This document shows, piece after piece, positions 9,716 to 18,352 of a stretch of 64,000 nt of DNA. Where the stretch lies: NCBI GenBank assembly GCA_014804645.1, contig JAAUZI010000005.1, positions 60,381 through 124,380 on the forward strand, in the 5' to 3' direction. The notes under the pieces were generated by a model that saw nothing but the letters and a program-made list of their open reading frames with translations, had not been told where the DNA came from and did not search any database. The stretch comes from Lachnospiraceae bacterium (lineage in GTDB: Bacteria > Bacillota > Clostridia > Lachnospirales > Lachnospiraceae). Positions within the stretch are counted from its first letter, which is position 1. Each line of letters starts with the position of its first letter. The translations under genes were made by a program, and so were the position numbers.

Positions 9716-10720
9716 ATGGAAGTGAACAATGTCAGTATTTTTGTGGGTGGGAACTCTCAGAGCGGTCAGGGACAGCTGTTGGGACTGAATCAAAAACAGG
9801 GCAATAACGGTGTTTTTTTCGCCGGGGCGTTGAATAACAATGTGGACCCCATCGCTCAGAAAAAGCAGCAGGCGCAGAAACAGGCTATGAAGGTGGTGTC
9901 CGATGCCTTTGCGGCGGATCGCAAGCTGGACACGGAAGTTGCGGACCGGGAGGCTAAGATAAGGGGGCTGCGGGCCGAGAATCTGGAGGCCGAAAGAGCT
10001 TTGAAGGAGCTGGACGCGCAGAAACAGGGGCTTAACAAGGTGTACGATCTGGGTGAGGAAGGTCTGTCCGATGAGGACTGGGATATTTTGGACAAGGGCA
10101 GCGAGTCGCCTGAGGACCTGACGGATGAGGAGAAGGCCCGCTATCAGGAGCTGAAAGAGCAGGGGCTGACGGAATATTATGACCGCTGCAAGGACATTGA
10201 CAAACTGGCGGAGCCTTACAGGCAGACCATCAGCGACAATACCGGCGCCATCAAGAGTTATAGTGCGGCCAACAAAGCGGTACATAAGGCTCGCCTGGAT
10301 CTGCGCAAGGGCAATCCCATGATTGCGGCCCAGGAGGAGGCGGAGGCCATTATGGACGCCGCCCGCAAAGAGATCATCAGCATGATTAAAGACGAGGGCA
10401 TGGATCACATCGACGAGGAGATGCAGGAAAAGGTGGATCAGGCCCAGAAGAACAAGGAGAAGAAGGAAGAAGAGGAAGAAAAGCTGGAGGCAATCCGGGA
10501 GGAGAAAGCGCAGATTCAGAATCGGGCGGAAGCTGCCCGGGAAAGAGCGAAAGAGAATGAGGAGCGCGCGGAGGATCTGCTGGAGGCTCTGCCCACGGAA
10601 GAGATGCTGCAGATGAATGGCGGAAAAGCTGATTTTCAGCAGGAACTCAAGGATATCATGAACAGGATGAAACTGATGGAAGAAGATTTGAAGGGAGCGG
10701 CGGTGGACGCCACTCTGTAA
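9716..10720 (+). CDS. coiled-coil protein, hypothetical
   Basis: Charged heptad-rich protein; start MEVNNVSIFVGG preceded by AAAGGAAAGGG; ORF opens at 9674. Confidence 0.7.
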   Translation: MEVNNVSIFVGGNSQSGQGQLLGLNQKQGNNGVFFAGALNNNVDPIAQKKQQAQKQAMKVVSDAFAADRKLDTEVADREAKIRGLRAENLEAERALKELDAQKQGLNKVYDLGEEGLSDEDWDILDKGSESPEDLTDEEKARYQELKEQGLTEYYDRCKDIDKLAEPYRQTISDNTGAIKSYSAANKAVHKARLDLRKGNPMIAAQEEAEAIMDAARKEIISMIKDEGMDHIDEEMQEKVDQAQKNKEKKEEEEEKLEAIREEKAQIQNRAEAARERAKENEERAEDLLEALPTEEMLQMNGGKADFQQELKDIMNRMKLMEEDLKGAAVDATL

Positions 10721-10754
10721 ACGTGGTATTCCCCCTTGAAGATATATCATAATA

Positions 10755-10785
10755 TAAAAACGCCCGGTTTCGGCCGGGTGTTTTT
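10755..10785 (+). terminator. Rho-independent terminator
   Basis: AAAAACGCCCGGTTTCGGCCGGGTGTTTTT. Confidence 0.85.
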
Positions 10786-10959
10786 ATGCCCGGAAGTCTA
10801 TTTTTTAAATGACATTTTATGGGTCATGTGCTACAATAAATTTAATATTCAGCAGTTATACCATGGTCTATAAATGCGCAGAGGACGACCGCGGGGGCCG
10901 CAAGTGAGGCAGCTCTCGGTTTATGTCCGCCGAGAAAGAGGAAACAGGGTGCGGGACGG

Positions 10960-11490
10960 ATGATACACTATAGAAACCTTACAGAAAATGAACTGTGCCG
11001 GGAATTGTTTCAGAACTTTATACGGCACCAGAATGTTACGGAGTGTTGGCGAAAAGTGGATGGAACTTGGGGGGTAAAGAGCGACCCCTTTGTGGACGAC
11101 TGGACAGAGGCGGATTATCAGACCCTGGTAGCCTGCCTGAAAAACACCGTTGCCACAGGCGGCTTTGTCTATGCGGCGTTCTGTGATGACGTCTTAAAGG
11201 GCTTTGTGTCGGTGGAATCTGGCCTGTTGGGCAGGGGACAAAACTATATGGACTTGTCCAGCATCCATGTGTCGGAGGATATGCGCGGACAGGGGATTGG
11301 CAGGGCACTTTTCCGGGCGGCCGGGGAATGGGCCGGAAAAAAGGGCGCGCAAAAGCTGTATATATCCGCACATTCTGCGGTGGAAAGCCAGGCCTTTTAC
11401 CGGGCCATGGGATGTGTGGAAGCTTTGGAGTACCAGCAGGAGCATGTGGAGAGGGAACCCTTTGACTGCCAGCTGGAGTACAGGCTCTGA
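10960..11490 (+). CDS. GNAT family N-acetyltransferase
   Basis: LSSIHVSEDMRGQGIGRALFRAAGEWA...KLYISAHSAVESQAFYRAMGC. Confidence 0.9.
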   Translation: MIHYRNLTENELCRELFQNFIRHQNVTECWRKVDGTWGVKSDPFVDDWTEADYQTLVACLKNTVATGGFVYAAFCDDVLKGFVSVESGLLGRGQNYMDLSSIHVSEDMRGQGIGRALFRAAGEWAGKKGAQKLYISAHSAVESQAFYRAMGCVEALEYQQEHVEREPFDCQLEYRL

Positions 11491-11510
11491 GATGTGGGGG
11501 AGTAGAGGGT

Positions 11511-11828
11511 ATGGGCGCTGTTCTGGATGAAAATTTGATTTATGAAATACTTTCCGCAGTGGAGGAAATCCCGGAGGGAAAGGTGGCGTCCTACGGTCAG
11601 ATCGCAAGGCTGATCGGCAGGGACAACAATGCCCGGCTGGTGGGAAAGGTATTGAGCCAGGCGGACGCCTACGGCGATTATCCCTGTCACCGGGTGGTAA
11701 ATCACGCCGGCAGATTGGCTCCTCATTTTTGGGATCAGAGAGAACTGCTGCTGGCGGAAAAGGTCAAGTTTAGAGATGATGACCATGTGGATATGAAAAC
11801 CTGTCAGTGGGATTGCTATACTGACTAA
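11511..11828 (+). CDS. MGMT family protein (alkylguanine DNA alkyltransferase-like)
   Basis: IPEGKVASYGQIARLIG, YPCHRVVNHAGRL; active-site Cys retained in the PCHR motif. Confidence 0.88.
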   Translation: MGAVLDENLIYEILSAVEEIPEGKVASYGQIARLIGRDNNARLVGKVLSQADAYGDYPCHRVVNHAGRLAPHFWDQRELLLAEKVKFRDDDHVDMKTCQWDCYTD

Positions 11829-11867
11829 CCATGCGGAAAGGAAAAACTAATCGTTAGTGAGTATAAT

Positions 11868-12761
11868 ATGAGCAGAGCCAAACAAAGTCGGGAGGTAAGA
11901 ACTATGGTAGGCATAATAGCGGACAGTACCTGTGACCTGTCGCAGGAATTGACAGAGAAATATCAGGTGGCAATCTTGCCCCTTCACATTCTGCTGGGGG
12001 AGGATGAGTACGAGGACGGCCGGGATATCAGGCCGGAGGAGATTTACCGCTGGTCGGATGAGCACGGAACGACTCCCAAAACTTCTGCGCCCTCCATGGA
12101 AAGCGCTGTGGAACTACTGCAGGAGGTTAGCGGAAAATATGAGGAGATTGTCTGTTTTTCCATTTCCGGGCAGATGTCCACCTCCGGGAATGTGATGCAG
12201 TTGGCGGCTGAGGAGGCAGGAATCGGGGAGCGGGTGACGGTCATCGACTCGGAGAATCTCTCCACCGGTATTGGCCTGCTGGTGGTGGAGGCCGCCGTCA
12301 TGGCCCAGGCCGGTCACAGCGCAAAGGAGATCGCGGACAGGATGGAGGAGCTGAAACCGCTGGTGCGGGCAAGCTTTGTGGTGGATACTCTGGTGTATCT
12401 GCACCGGGGCGGCAGATGCAGCGGCCTGGCGGCCATGCTGGGCGGAACCTTACGTCTGCATCCCCAGATCGTGGTGGAAGACGGCAAAATGCACAGCAAC
12501 AAAAAGTATCGAGGCAGCCTGGAAAAAGTGCTGGCGGCCTATGCCCGGGATCTGGAGCCGGTCATGAGAAAGGCCAAAAGGGACAGAGTATTTATCACCC
12601 ATTCCGGCTGCACACCGGAGATTGTGGATGCGATTCGGGACTATCTAAAACACCTGGAGATATTTGATGAGATTCTGGAGACCAGAGCGGGCGGCGTGAT
12701 ATCCAGCCACTGCGGTCCCGGCACTCTGGGGATATTGTTTATAGAAAACGGAGGTGTATAA
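11868..12761 (+). CDS. DegV family fatty-acid binding protein
   Basis: IIADSTCDLSQEL, LPLHILLGEDEY, TSAPSM, LHRGGRCSG; likelier start MVGIIADSTCD at 11904. Confidence 0.92.
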   Translation: MSRAKQSREVRTMVGIIADSTCDLSQELTEKYQVAILPLHILLGEDEYEDGRDIRPEEIYRWSDEHGTTPKTSAPSMESAVELLQEVSGKYEEIVCFSISGQMSTSGNVMQLAAEEAGIGERVTVIDSENLSTGIGLLVVEAAVMAQAGHSAKEIADRMEELKPLVRASFVVDTLVYLHRGGRCSGLAAMLGGTLRLHPQIVVEDGKMHSNKKYRGSLEKVLAAYARDLEPVMRKAKRDRVFITHSGCTPEIVDAIRDYLKHLEIFDEILETRAGGVISSHCGPGTLGILFIENGGV

Positions 12762-13729
12762 TGCCAGTCAGTATAACAAAAGGAGCCGTAGCAGAAGAAA
12801 CCATAGCGAGGATGGTGCAGAAAGCGTTTGGGGAAAGCGCCCTGGAAATTCAGGAACTGAAAGAGGGGTACTTTAACATTGCCTATCGGATCGGTCTGCG
12901 GGACAGGGCGGTGATACTGAAGATTGCGCCGCCGCCGGAGATAGAGGTCATGACATGTGAGAAAAACATCATGTTCAGTGAAGTGAATTCCATGCGGATG
13001 ATTGCCAGCCGCACGGGAGTTCCTGTGCCGGAGATTCTTTTTTATGACAATAGCCGCAGCGTGACGGACAGGGAGTACTTTTTCATGGAAATGCTGAAGG
13101 GCCAAAGTTTGTCCGTGTTGTCGGATGTTCTGGCGGAGGACCAAAAGCAGCGGATTTATTATGACATTGGCCGGTATACGGTGCAGCTGAACAGCATTTT
13201 AGGAGAGCGTTTTGGCTACTATGGTCAGCCGGACAGGCAGGGCGACAGCTGGTATGAGGTGTTTCGAGGCATAGTTCGGGATGCCATTGGGGACGCTGAT
13301 CGCAAGGGGATTGCACTGCCTGTCAGCGAGGAGGAGATTCTAAAGCTGTTGGAAGAAGACCGGGCTTTACTTGATATGGTCCGGGAACCCCGGTTTGTCC
13401 ACTGGGACATTTGGGCGGGGAATGTCTTTATCTCGGACGGCCAGGTAGAAGGGATCATTGATTTTGAGAGGTGTCTGTGGGCGGACCCGCTGATGGAAGT
13501 AGGATTTCGTAGCCATGAGTACAATCAGGCGTTTTACGATGGATACGGAATCGGAGAATTGAGCCGGGAGGAGAAGAGGCGCGCAAAATGGTATGACGCC
13601 TACCTGGCTCTGCTGCAGTGTCTGGAAACCGACTACAGAGGGTATGACAACAGGGATTTTTACCATATGGGATGCCAGGCGCTGCAGGGCAGCGTGGAGG
13701 AGCTGACCCGGGAAACGGCTGAGAAATAG
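12761..13729 (+). CDS. aminoglycoside phosphotransferase (APH) family kinase-like protein
   Basis: PRFVHWDIWAGNVFISDGQVEGIIDFERCLWADPLMEVGF. Confidence 0.88.
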   Translation: MPVSITKGAVAEETIARMVQKAFGESALEIQELKEGYFNIAYRIGLRDRAVILKIAPPPEIEVMTCEKNIMFSEVNSMRMIASRTGVPVPEILFYDNSRSVTDREYFFMEMLKGQSLSVLSDVLAEDQKQRIYYDIGRYTVQLNSILGERFGYYGQPDRQGDSWYEVFRGIVRDAIGDADRKGIALPVSEEEILKLLEEDRALLDMVREPRFVHWDIWAGNVFISDGQVEGIIDFERCLWADPLMEVGFRSHEYNQAFYDGYGIGELSREEKRRAKWYDAYLALLQCLETDYRGYDNRDFYHMGCQALQGSVEELTRETAEK

Positions 13730-13764
13730 ACAACAATGGGCTGATTTTAGCAGGAGTCGGATGT

Positions 13765-14283
13765 ATGGAAATAGATTATAAAATCATGAAAATTGAAAGC
13801 GAAGAACAGAAATCCTCCTATGCAAGATCCGTCTTAGAGAGTCTGCCGGACTGGTTCGGCAATAAGGAATCGCTGGAGGAGTACGTGGAAAAGGTGCAGG
13901 AATTTCCATTCTGGGCCGCATTGGACGGAGAGGGAAAGTGTCTGGGGTTCTTTTCCGTGAGGATTCATTACGGACACACAGGAGATATATATGTCTGCGG
14001 CGTACATCCACAGTGCCACCGCATGGGAATCGGCAGGGCACTGTACGATGTAGCGGAACAGTATTTTTTGGAATGCGGCTGCAAGTACGCCATGGTGGAG
14101 ACCCTGAGCGATAAAGTGGCGTATGCCCCCTATGAGAAAACCAGAATGTTTTATGAGAGTGTGGGATTTGACCCGTTGATCACGCTGACGGAGATGTGGG
14201 ATGAGGACAATCCCTGCCTGATTATGGTAAAGTGCCTTGCTGAGTCTAAGGACGTACTGTGCAGAGAGGGTCATCGGCTATAA
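13765..14283 (+). CDS. GNAT family N-acetyltransferase
   Basis: IYVCGVHPQCHRMGIGRALYDVAEQYFLE...KTRMFYESVGFDPL. Confidence 0.88.
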   Translation: MEIDYKIMKIESEEQKSSYARSVLESLPDWFGNKESLEEYVEKVQEFPFWAALDGEGKCLGFFSVRIHYGHTGDIYVCGVHPQCHRMGIGRALYDVAEQYFLECGCKYAMVETLSDKVAYAPYEKTRMFYESVGFDPLITLTEMWDEDNPCLIMVKCLAESKDVLCREGHRL

Positions 14284-14298
14284 AAATTTTTTCTATAA

Positions 14299-14317
14299 AC
14301 CTATTGACATAGTAGGT
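14299..14317. promoter_or_regulatory. putative Rrf2/CymR-type operator
   Basis: ACCTATTGACATAGTAGGT: perfect 5-bp inverted repeat spaced by 9 nt, overlapping the -35. Confidence 0.55.
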
Positions 14318-14332
14318 AAATAGTGTTAATAT
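14304..14332 (+). promoter_or_regulatory. sigma-A-type promoter of the leader/metNIQ operon
   Basis: TTGACA-N17-TAATAT. Confidence 0.8.
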
Positions 14333-14378
14333 TGCCATATTCCGATCAGGAAAAGGATTTTGGCGAGAGGTAAAAGCG

Positions 14379-14492
14379 ATGGATATCAGAAACATAAATC
14401 TATATATGAACATGTGCTGTTGTCGAATGCATTTTTTGCGGATAGATGATATGGCCGAATGCATCGACTTTTCTTGTCGTGTGTTGGGATAA
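14379..14492 (+). CDS. putative cis-acting leader peptide MDIRNINLYMNMCCCRMHFLRIDDMAECIDFSCRVLG
   Basis: ATG preceded by GAGAGG at ~8 nt; three consecutive Cys codons at 14415..14423; lies between promoter and terminator-like hairpin upstream of metN. Absent from the ORF track (too short). Confidence 0.6.
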   Translation: MDIRNINLYMNMCCCRMHFLRIDDMAECIDFSCRVLG

Positions 14493-14526
14493 TGTCCTTA
14501 GGACGGAGGCGCAGTATATCATTTAT

Positions 14527-14554
14527 CCGGGATTTTAAGGAACCCGGTTTTTTT
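14527..14554 (+). terminator. putative attenuator terminator hairpin
   Basis: CCGGG(14527-14531)...CCCGG(14543-14547) followed by T7; alternative pairing TCCTTA(14495-14500)/TAAGGA(14536-14541) plus CGGA(14504-14507)/TCCG(14526-14529). Confidence 0.5.
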
Positions 14555-14618
14555 ATGCACAAATTTGCTGCATATGCCTTATCGCAGGCATTGGCAAGAA
14601 ATTCAGGGAGTATTGGAA

Positions 14619-15644
14619 ATGATTCGACTGAACAATATCAACAAAAGTTTTTCCGATCAGAGAAAAACCGTCAAAGCGTTACAGGATGTCTCCATCCATG
14701 TGGAGAAAGGTGACATATACGGCATAATCGGTTTTTCCGGCGCAGGAAAGTCCACTCTGATCCGTATGGTCAACCGCCTGGAGAAACCGGACAGCGGCAG
14801 CGTGACTGTGGACGGTCAGGAACTGACAAATCTATCCGGAGTGCAGCTGCGCAAAGTTCGGCGTAAAATCGGCATGGTATTCCAACAGTTCAATCTGTTG
14901 GAATCGAAGACGGTGTTTCAAAATGTGGCAATTCCGCTGATTCTTGAGGGAGCTGACAAGAGGCGGATTGCAAAACGTGTACAGGAGGTATTGCATTTTG
15001 TGGAGCTGGAGGATCGAAAAGATGCCTATGTCAACCAGCTTTCCGGCGGGCAGAAACAGAGGGTGGGAATTGCCAGAGCCCTAGCAACAGATCCGTCCAT
15101 TCTGCTGTGTGATGAGGCCACAAGCGCGTTGGATCCCAAGACTACAGAGTCTATTCTACACTTGCTGAAACGCATCAATCAGGAGATGGGAGTCACAATT
15201 TTGTTGATTACCCATCAGATGCAGGTGATTCAGATGATTTGTAATAAGGTGGCCGTCATGGAGGAGGGACGGATTGTGGAGCAGGGGGGAGTGATGGAGG
15301 TATTCAGCCATCCCAGAGCGCCGGTTACGCAGGAATTCGTCAGGACAGTCATTCGCGATCAAATTCCGGAGAGCATCGTAGAACTGTTGTATCAGGAACA
15401 GAGAAATTACCGGGTGGAGCGGCTGAAATTCGTCGGCAGCAGCGTCAAAAAGCCTGTGATATCTGAAATCTGTCATATAGATGGTATCGAGGTCAATATC
15501 CTTGGGGCGACGGTTCAGGAGCTGGAAGACAGCGTCATGTGTATCTTTATCCTGCAGCTTATAGGGGAGGAGAGTTCGCTGGAGACGGCGGAAGAGAAAA
15601 TAGATGCGGTGGGCGTCTTGCGGGAAAGAGTGGTGATTGACTGA
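14619..15644 (+). CDS. metN: methionine-type ABC transporter ATP-binding protein with NIL domain
   Basis: GFSGAGKSTLIRMVNRLEKPDSG, LSGGQKQRVGIARALATDPSILLCDEATSALDPKTT; C-terminal NIL-like region; start MIRLNNINKSF. Confidence 0.93.
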   Translation: MIRLNNINKSFSDQRKTVKALQDVSIHVEKGDIYGIIGFSGAGKSTLIRMVNRLEKPDSGSVTVDGQELTNLSGVQLRKVRRKIGMVFQQFNLLESKTVFQNVAIPLILEGADKRRIAKRVQEVLHFVELEDRKDAYVNQLSGGQKQRVGIARALATDPSILLCDEATSALDPKTTESILHLLKRINQEMGVTILLITHQMQVIQMICNKVAVMEEGRIVEQGGVMEVFSHPRAPVTQEFVRTVIRDQIPESIVELLYQEQRNYRVERLKFVGSSVKKPVISEICHIDGIEVNILGATVQELEDSVMCIFILQLIGEESSLETAEEKIDAVGVLRERVVID

Positions 15645-16324
15645 TGAAAGAATTCTTGGAACTGAAAATATTTAAAGTTTCTGTGGAGCGACTGCTCCTC
15701 AACGGAGGCCAGACCCTCTACATGGTGGGTTGTTCGTTGCTGATCGGTACAATAGTGGGTTTTCTGATGGCATTGGTATTGGTGTTGTGCCGGAAGGGCG
15801 GTTTGGTTGAAAATAAAATTTTATATCAGATTGTGAACTTTTATATCAATGTGGTGCGGAGTATCCCGTTTATTATCCTGCTTGTGACCATAATGCCGCT
15901 GACACGGGCAATTATGGGCACCACCATTGGCAGCAGGGCGGCGCTGGTTCCTCTGGTAGTCTATATCAGCCCCTATCTGGCCAGGCTTATGGAAAACAGT
16001 CTGCTGGAGGTTTCACCCGGAATCCTGGAGGCAGCGCAGGCAATGGGGGCGTCCAACTGGCAGGTGATACGCCATTTCCTAGTGCCGGAGACACTCGGGT
16101 CCATCGTCCTGGCATTGACAACCGGAACCATCGGTCTGCTGGGGGCATCCGCCATGGCGGGTTACTGCGGTGGCGGTGGCATCGGCGATCTGGCCCTGAC
16201 CTATGGATATGAGAAGATGAATACCCCCCTGATGGTCTTTACGGTGGTGATTTTGGTGATACTGGTGCAGCTGCTCCAGGTTGTGGGCAATCGACTCTCT
16301 CGGAGATTGCGGGAGCATCGGTAA
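15644..16324 (+). CDS. metI: methionine-type ABC transporter permease
   Basis: VVRSIPFIILLVTIMPLTRAIMGTTIGSRAALVPL; EAAQAMGASNWQVI. Confidence 0.93.
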   Translation: MKEFLELKIFKVSVERLLLNGGQTLYMVGCSLLIGTIVGFLMALVLVLCRKGGLVENKILYQIVNFYINVVRSIPFIILLVTIMPLTRAIMGTTIGSRAALVPLVVYISPYLARLMENSLLEVSPGILEAAQAMGASNWQVIRHFLVPETLGSIVLALTTGTIGLLGASAMAGYCGGGGIGDLALTYGYEKMNTPLMVFTVVILVILVQLLQVVGNRLSRRLREHR

Positions 16325-16361
16325 CTGATTAATTAACAATAAAAGAAAAGAGGAGAAAATT

Positions 16362-17198
16362 ATGAAAAGGATCTTGCAAACAATGTTGTTATTGTCAGTT
16401 TTTGCACTGTATCTGACAGCTTGCGGAAACACGGGGGCAGAAAGCCCGGCGGTCGGCGCGGCCTCTAAAACGGAGATTGTCTATGGCAAATCCCAGGGAC
16501 CTTACACGGAACTGTTTGAGGCAGCCATAGTCCCCATTCTGGAAAATCAGGGATATACTCTTAAGGGTGTGGATTTTTCTGATCTGCTGACAGCGGATAT
16601 AGCATTAAATGACGGTGAGGTAGACGTGAATGTGGAACAGCATACCGCATATGCGGAGAACTTTAACGCCAACAACAGCGGAGATTTGGTGCCTATCAGC
16701 CCTATTCCCACTGTTCCTGCCGGTATCTATTCTGCCACCCACAGTTCTCTGGAGGAAGTGGGGGAGGGAGCAAAAATCGCCGTTCCTAACGATGCCTCTA
16801 ACACAGCCCGCGCCTATGCTTTGCTGCAGAAGATCGGCTGGGTCAAACTAAACCCTGAGGTGGAACTTTCGGCAGTCACCCAGGATGACATCGTGGAGAA
16901 TCCTAAGAATTTAGAGTTTGTAGAAATGAAATCCCTTACGATTCCCGCCGCCATTCAGGATTTCGACTATGTGGTAATCACCGGCAGCATTGTATACAAT
17001 GCGGGAATCGATCCCTCCACAGCGTTGGCCACCGAAGACATTCAGGAGCATCTGGTTCTTCAGGTGGTGGTCAAAGAAGGCAACAAATCTACACCCTGGG
17101 CACAGGCCATCGTAGATGCTTACCATTCCAATGAATTTAAGGAGTATTTGGAGAAAAACAATGATGGACTGTGGTGGGTTCCGGAGGAATTACAATAA
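16362..17198 (+). CDS. metQ: MetQ/NlpA family substrate-binding lipoprotein
   Basis: Lipobox LTACGN; DGEVDVNVEQHTAY; VPNDASNTARA. Confidence 0.93.
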   Translation: MKRILQTMLLLSVFALYLTACGNTGAESPAVGAASKTEIVYGKSQGPYTELFEAAIVPILENQGYTLKGVDFSDLLTADIALNDGEVDVNVEQHTAYAENFNANNSGDLVPISPIPTVPAGIYSATHSSLEEVGEGAKIAVPNDASNTARAYALLQKIGWVKLNPEVELSAVTQDDIVENPKNLEFVEMKSLTIPAAIQDFDYVVITGSIVYNAGIDPSTALATEDIQEHLVLQVVVKEGNKSTPWAQAIVDAYHSNEFKEYLEKNNDGLWWVPEELQ

Positions 17199-17215
17199 AT
17201 TTTTGGACCAGGACC

Positions 17216-17647
17216 TCATATAACATAATCGTTCCCGCACACATCATTCCGGGTCAGGTCTGCCAGAGTAATGTGGCCCAGATAATCCTGAATCAGTCTG
17301 TCAAGCCCCTGCCATACGGGCAAGGTACGGCAGATGGATACCCTGGGACAGACGGGTGCATCCTGCTCCAAGCAGGCAACCGGCGCAAGGGAGTCCTCTG
17401 TCAGCTGCAAGATGCTGAAAACCGTGTATTGGTCAGGGGTACGGGTTAGTCTATATCCACCTCCCTTTCCACGCAAGCCGCTTACAAACCGAGCTTTTAC
17501 CAGTAGCTTGATGATGCCCTCCAAATATTTTTCGGATATTTCCTGGCGCTGGGCGATCACTTTTAACGGAATAAAATCTTCGGATGGATGCTCCGCAAGA
17601 TCAATCATGACCCTTAATGCGTAGCGTCCTCTGGTAGAGATCAACAT
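17216..17647 (-). CDS. Rrf2 family transcriptional regulator (CymR/IscR-like)
   Basis: MLISTRGRYALRVMIDLAEH, ISEKYLEGIIKLLVKARFVSGLRGKGGGYRL. Confidence 0.93.
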   Translation of the reverse strand: MLISTRGRYALRVMIDLAEHPSEDFIPLKVIAQRQEISEKYLEGIIKLLVKARFVSGLRGKGGGYRLTRTPDQYTVFSILQLTEDSLAPVACLEQDAPVCPRVSICRTLPVWQGLDRLIQDYLGHITLADLTRNDVCGNDYVI

Positions 17648-17684
17648 GCTGTACCTCCTGTTTTTCTGGAATTGATAAGAATAA

Positions 17685-17703
17685 ACCTATTATACAACAT
17701 GGT
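17685..17703. promoter_or_regulatory. candidate second Rrf2-type operator at the rrf2 promoter
   Basis: ACCTATTATACAACATGGT shares ACCTATT...GGT with 14299..14317; overlaps a minus-strand TATAAT. Confidence 0.35.
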
Positions 17704-17772
17704 TGGAGGGGAATCAATGGAGGATTTGGACAGCATTGGCGGAGACCATAAACTATAAGGGAGGTAAGAAAA

Positions 17773-18330
17773 ATGATACCAACACCAAAAGAGGCATGGG
17801 AGTTGCTCTGTACATACAATCAGGGGGAATTCCACCAAAAACACGGGCGTATCGTAGGTGATGTCATGCGATGGTTTGCCCGGGAGTTGGGATATGGCGA
17901 GGAGGCTGATTTCTGGGAGGCCGTAGGAATACTGCATGATCTGGACTTCGAGCAATGGCCGGATCAACACTGTATCAAAGAGCAGGAGCTCCTGCGAGAG
18001 CAGAATGTGGATGAGAGGTTGATTCATGCGGTGGCAAGTCATGGGTATGCGCTGACTGTGGAGATACGCCCAGAGCATGAGATGGAAAGGGTGTTGTACG
18101 CCGTGGATGAACTGACCGGGCTGATCGGTGCCGTTGCCCTCATGCGCCCCTCTAAGAGTGTCAGCGATATGGAAGTTAAGTCTGTAAAGAAGAAATATAA
18201 GGATAAAAAATTTGCGGCGGGTTGCTCCAGAGAGGTAATTGAACGGGGAGCGGCAATGCTGGATTGGGATTTGGATGCGCTGATTTCCAAAACCATTCAG
18301 GCCATGCGCGCCAGCTCTTCCGTGGATTAG
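17773..18330 (+). CDS. HD domain-containing protein
   Basis: HGRIVGDVMRWFA...GILHDLDFEQWPDQH...AVASHGY: HD-superfamily metal ligands. Confidence 0.88.
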   Translation: MIPTPKEAWELLCTYNQGEFHQKHGRIVGDVMRWFARELGYGEEADFWEAVGILHDLDFEQWPDQHCIKEQELLREQNVDERLIHAVASHGYALTVEIRPEHEMERVLYAVDELTGLIGAVALMRPSKSVSDMEVKSVKKKYKDKKFAAGCSREVIERGAAMLDWDLDALISKTIQAMRASSSVD

Positions 18331-18352
18331 AAAAATGCCAGGAGGAATACCA

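Noticed and set aside
9629-10750. 373-aa minus-strand Leu/Phe-rich ORF resembling a membrane protein
   Set aside because: Reverse complement of a charged coiled-coil gene (GAG/AAG codons read as CTC/CTT), which creates false hydrophobic stretches; the plus strand has RBS and terminator.
17715-17756. Possible 13-codon ORF MEDLDSIGGDHKL before the HD gene
   Set aside because: Has an RBS-like GGAGG but is too short and lacks any regulatory codon pattern or terminator nearby.
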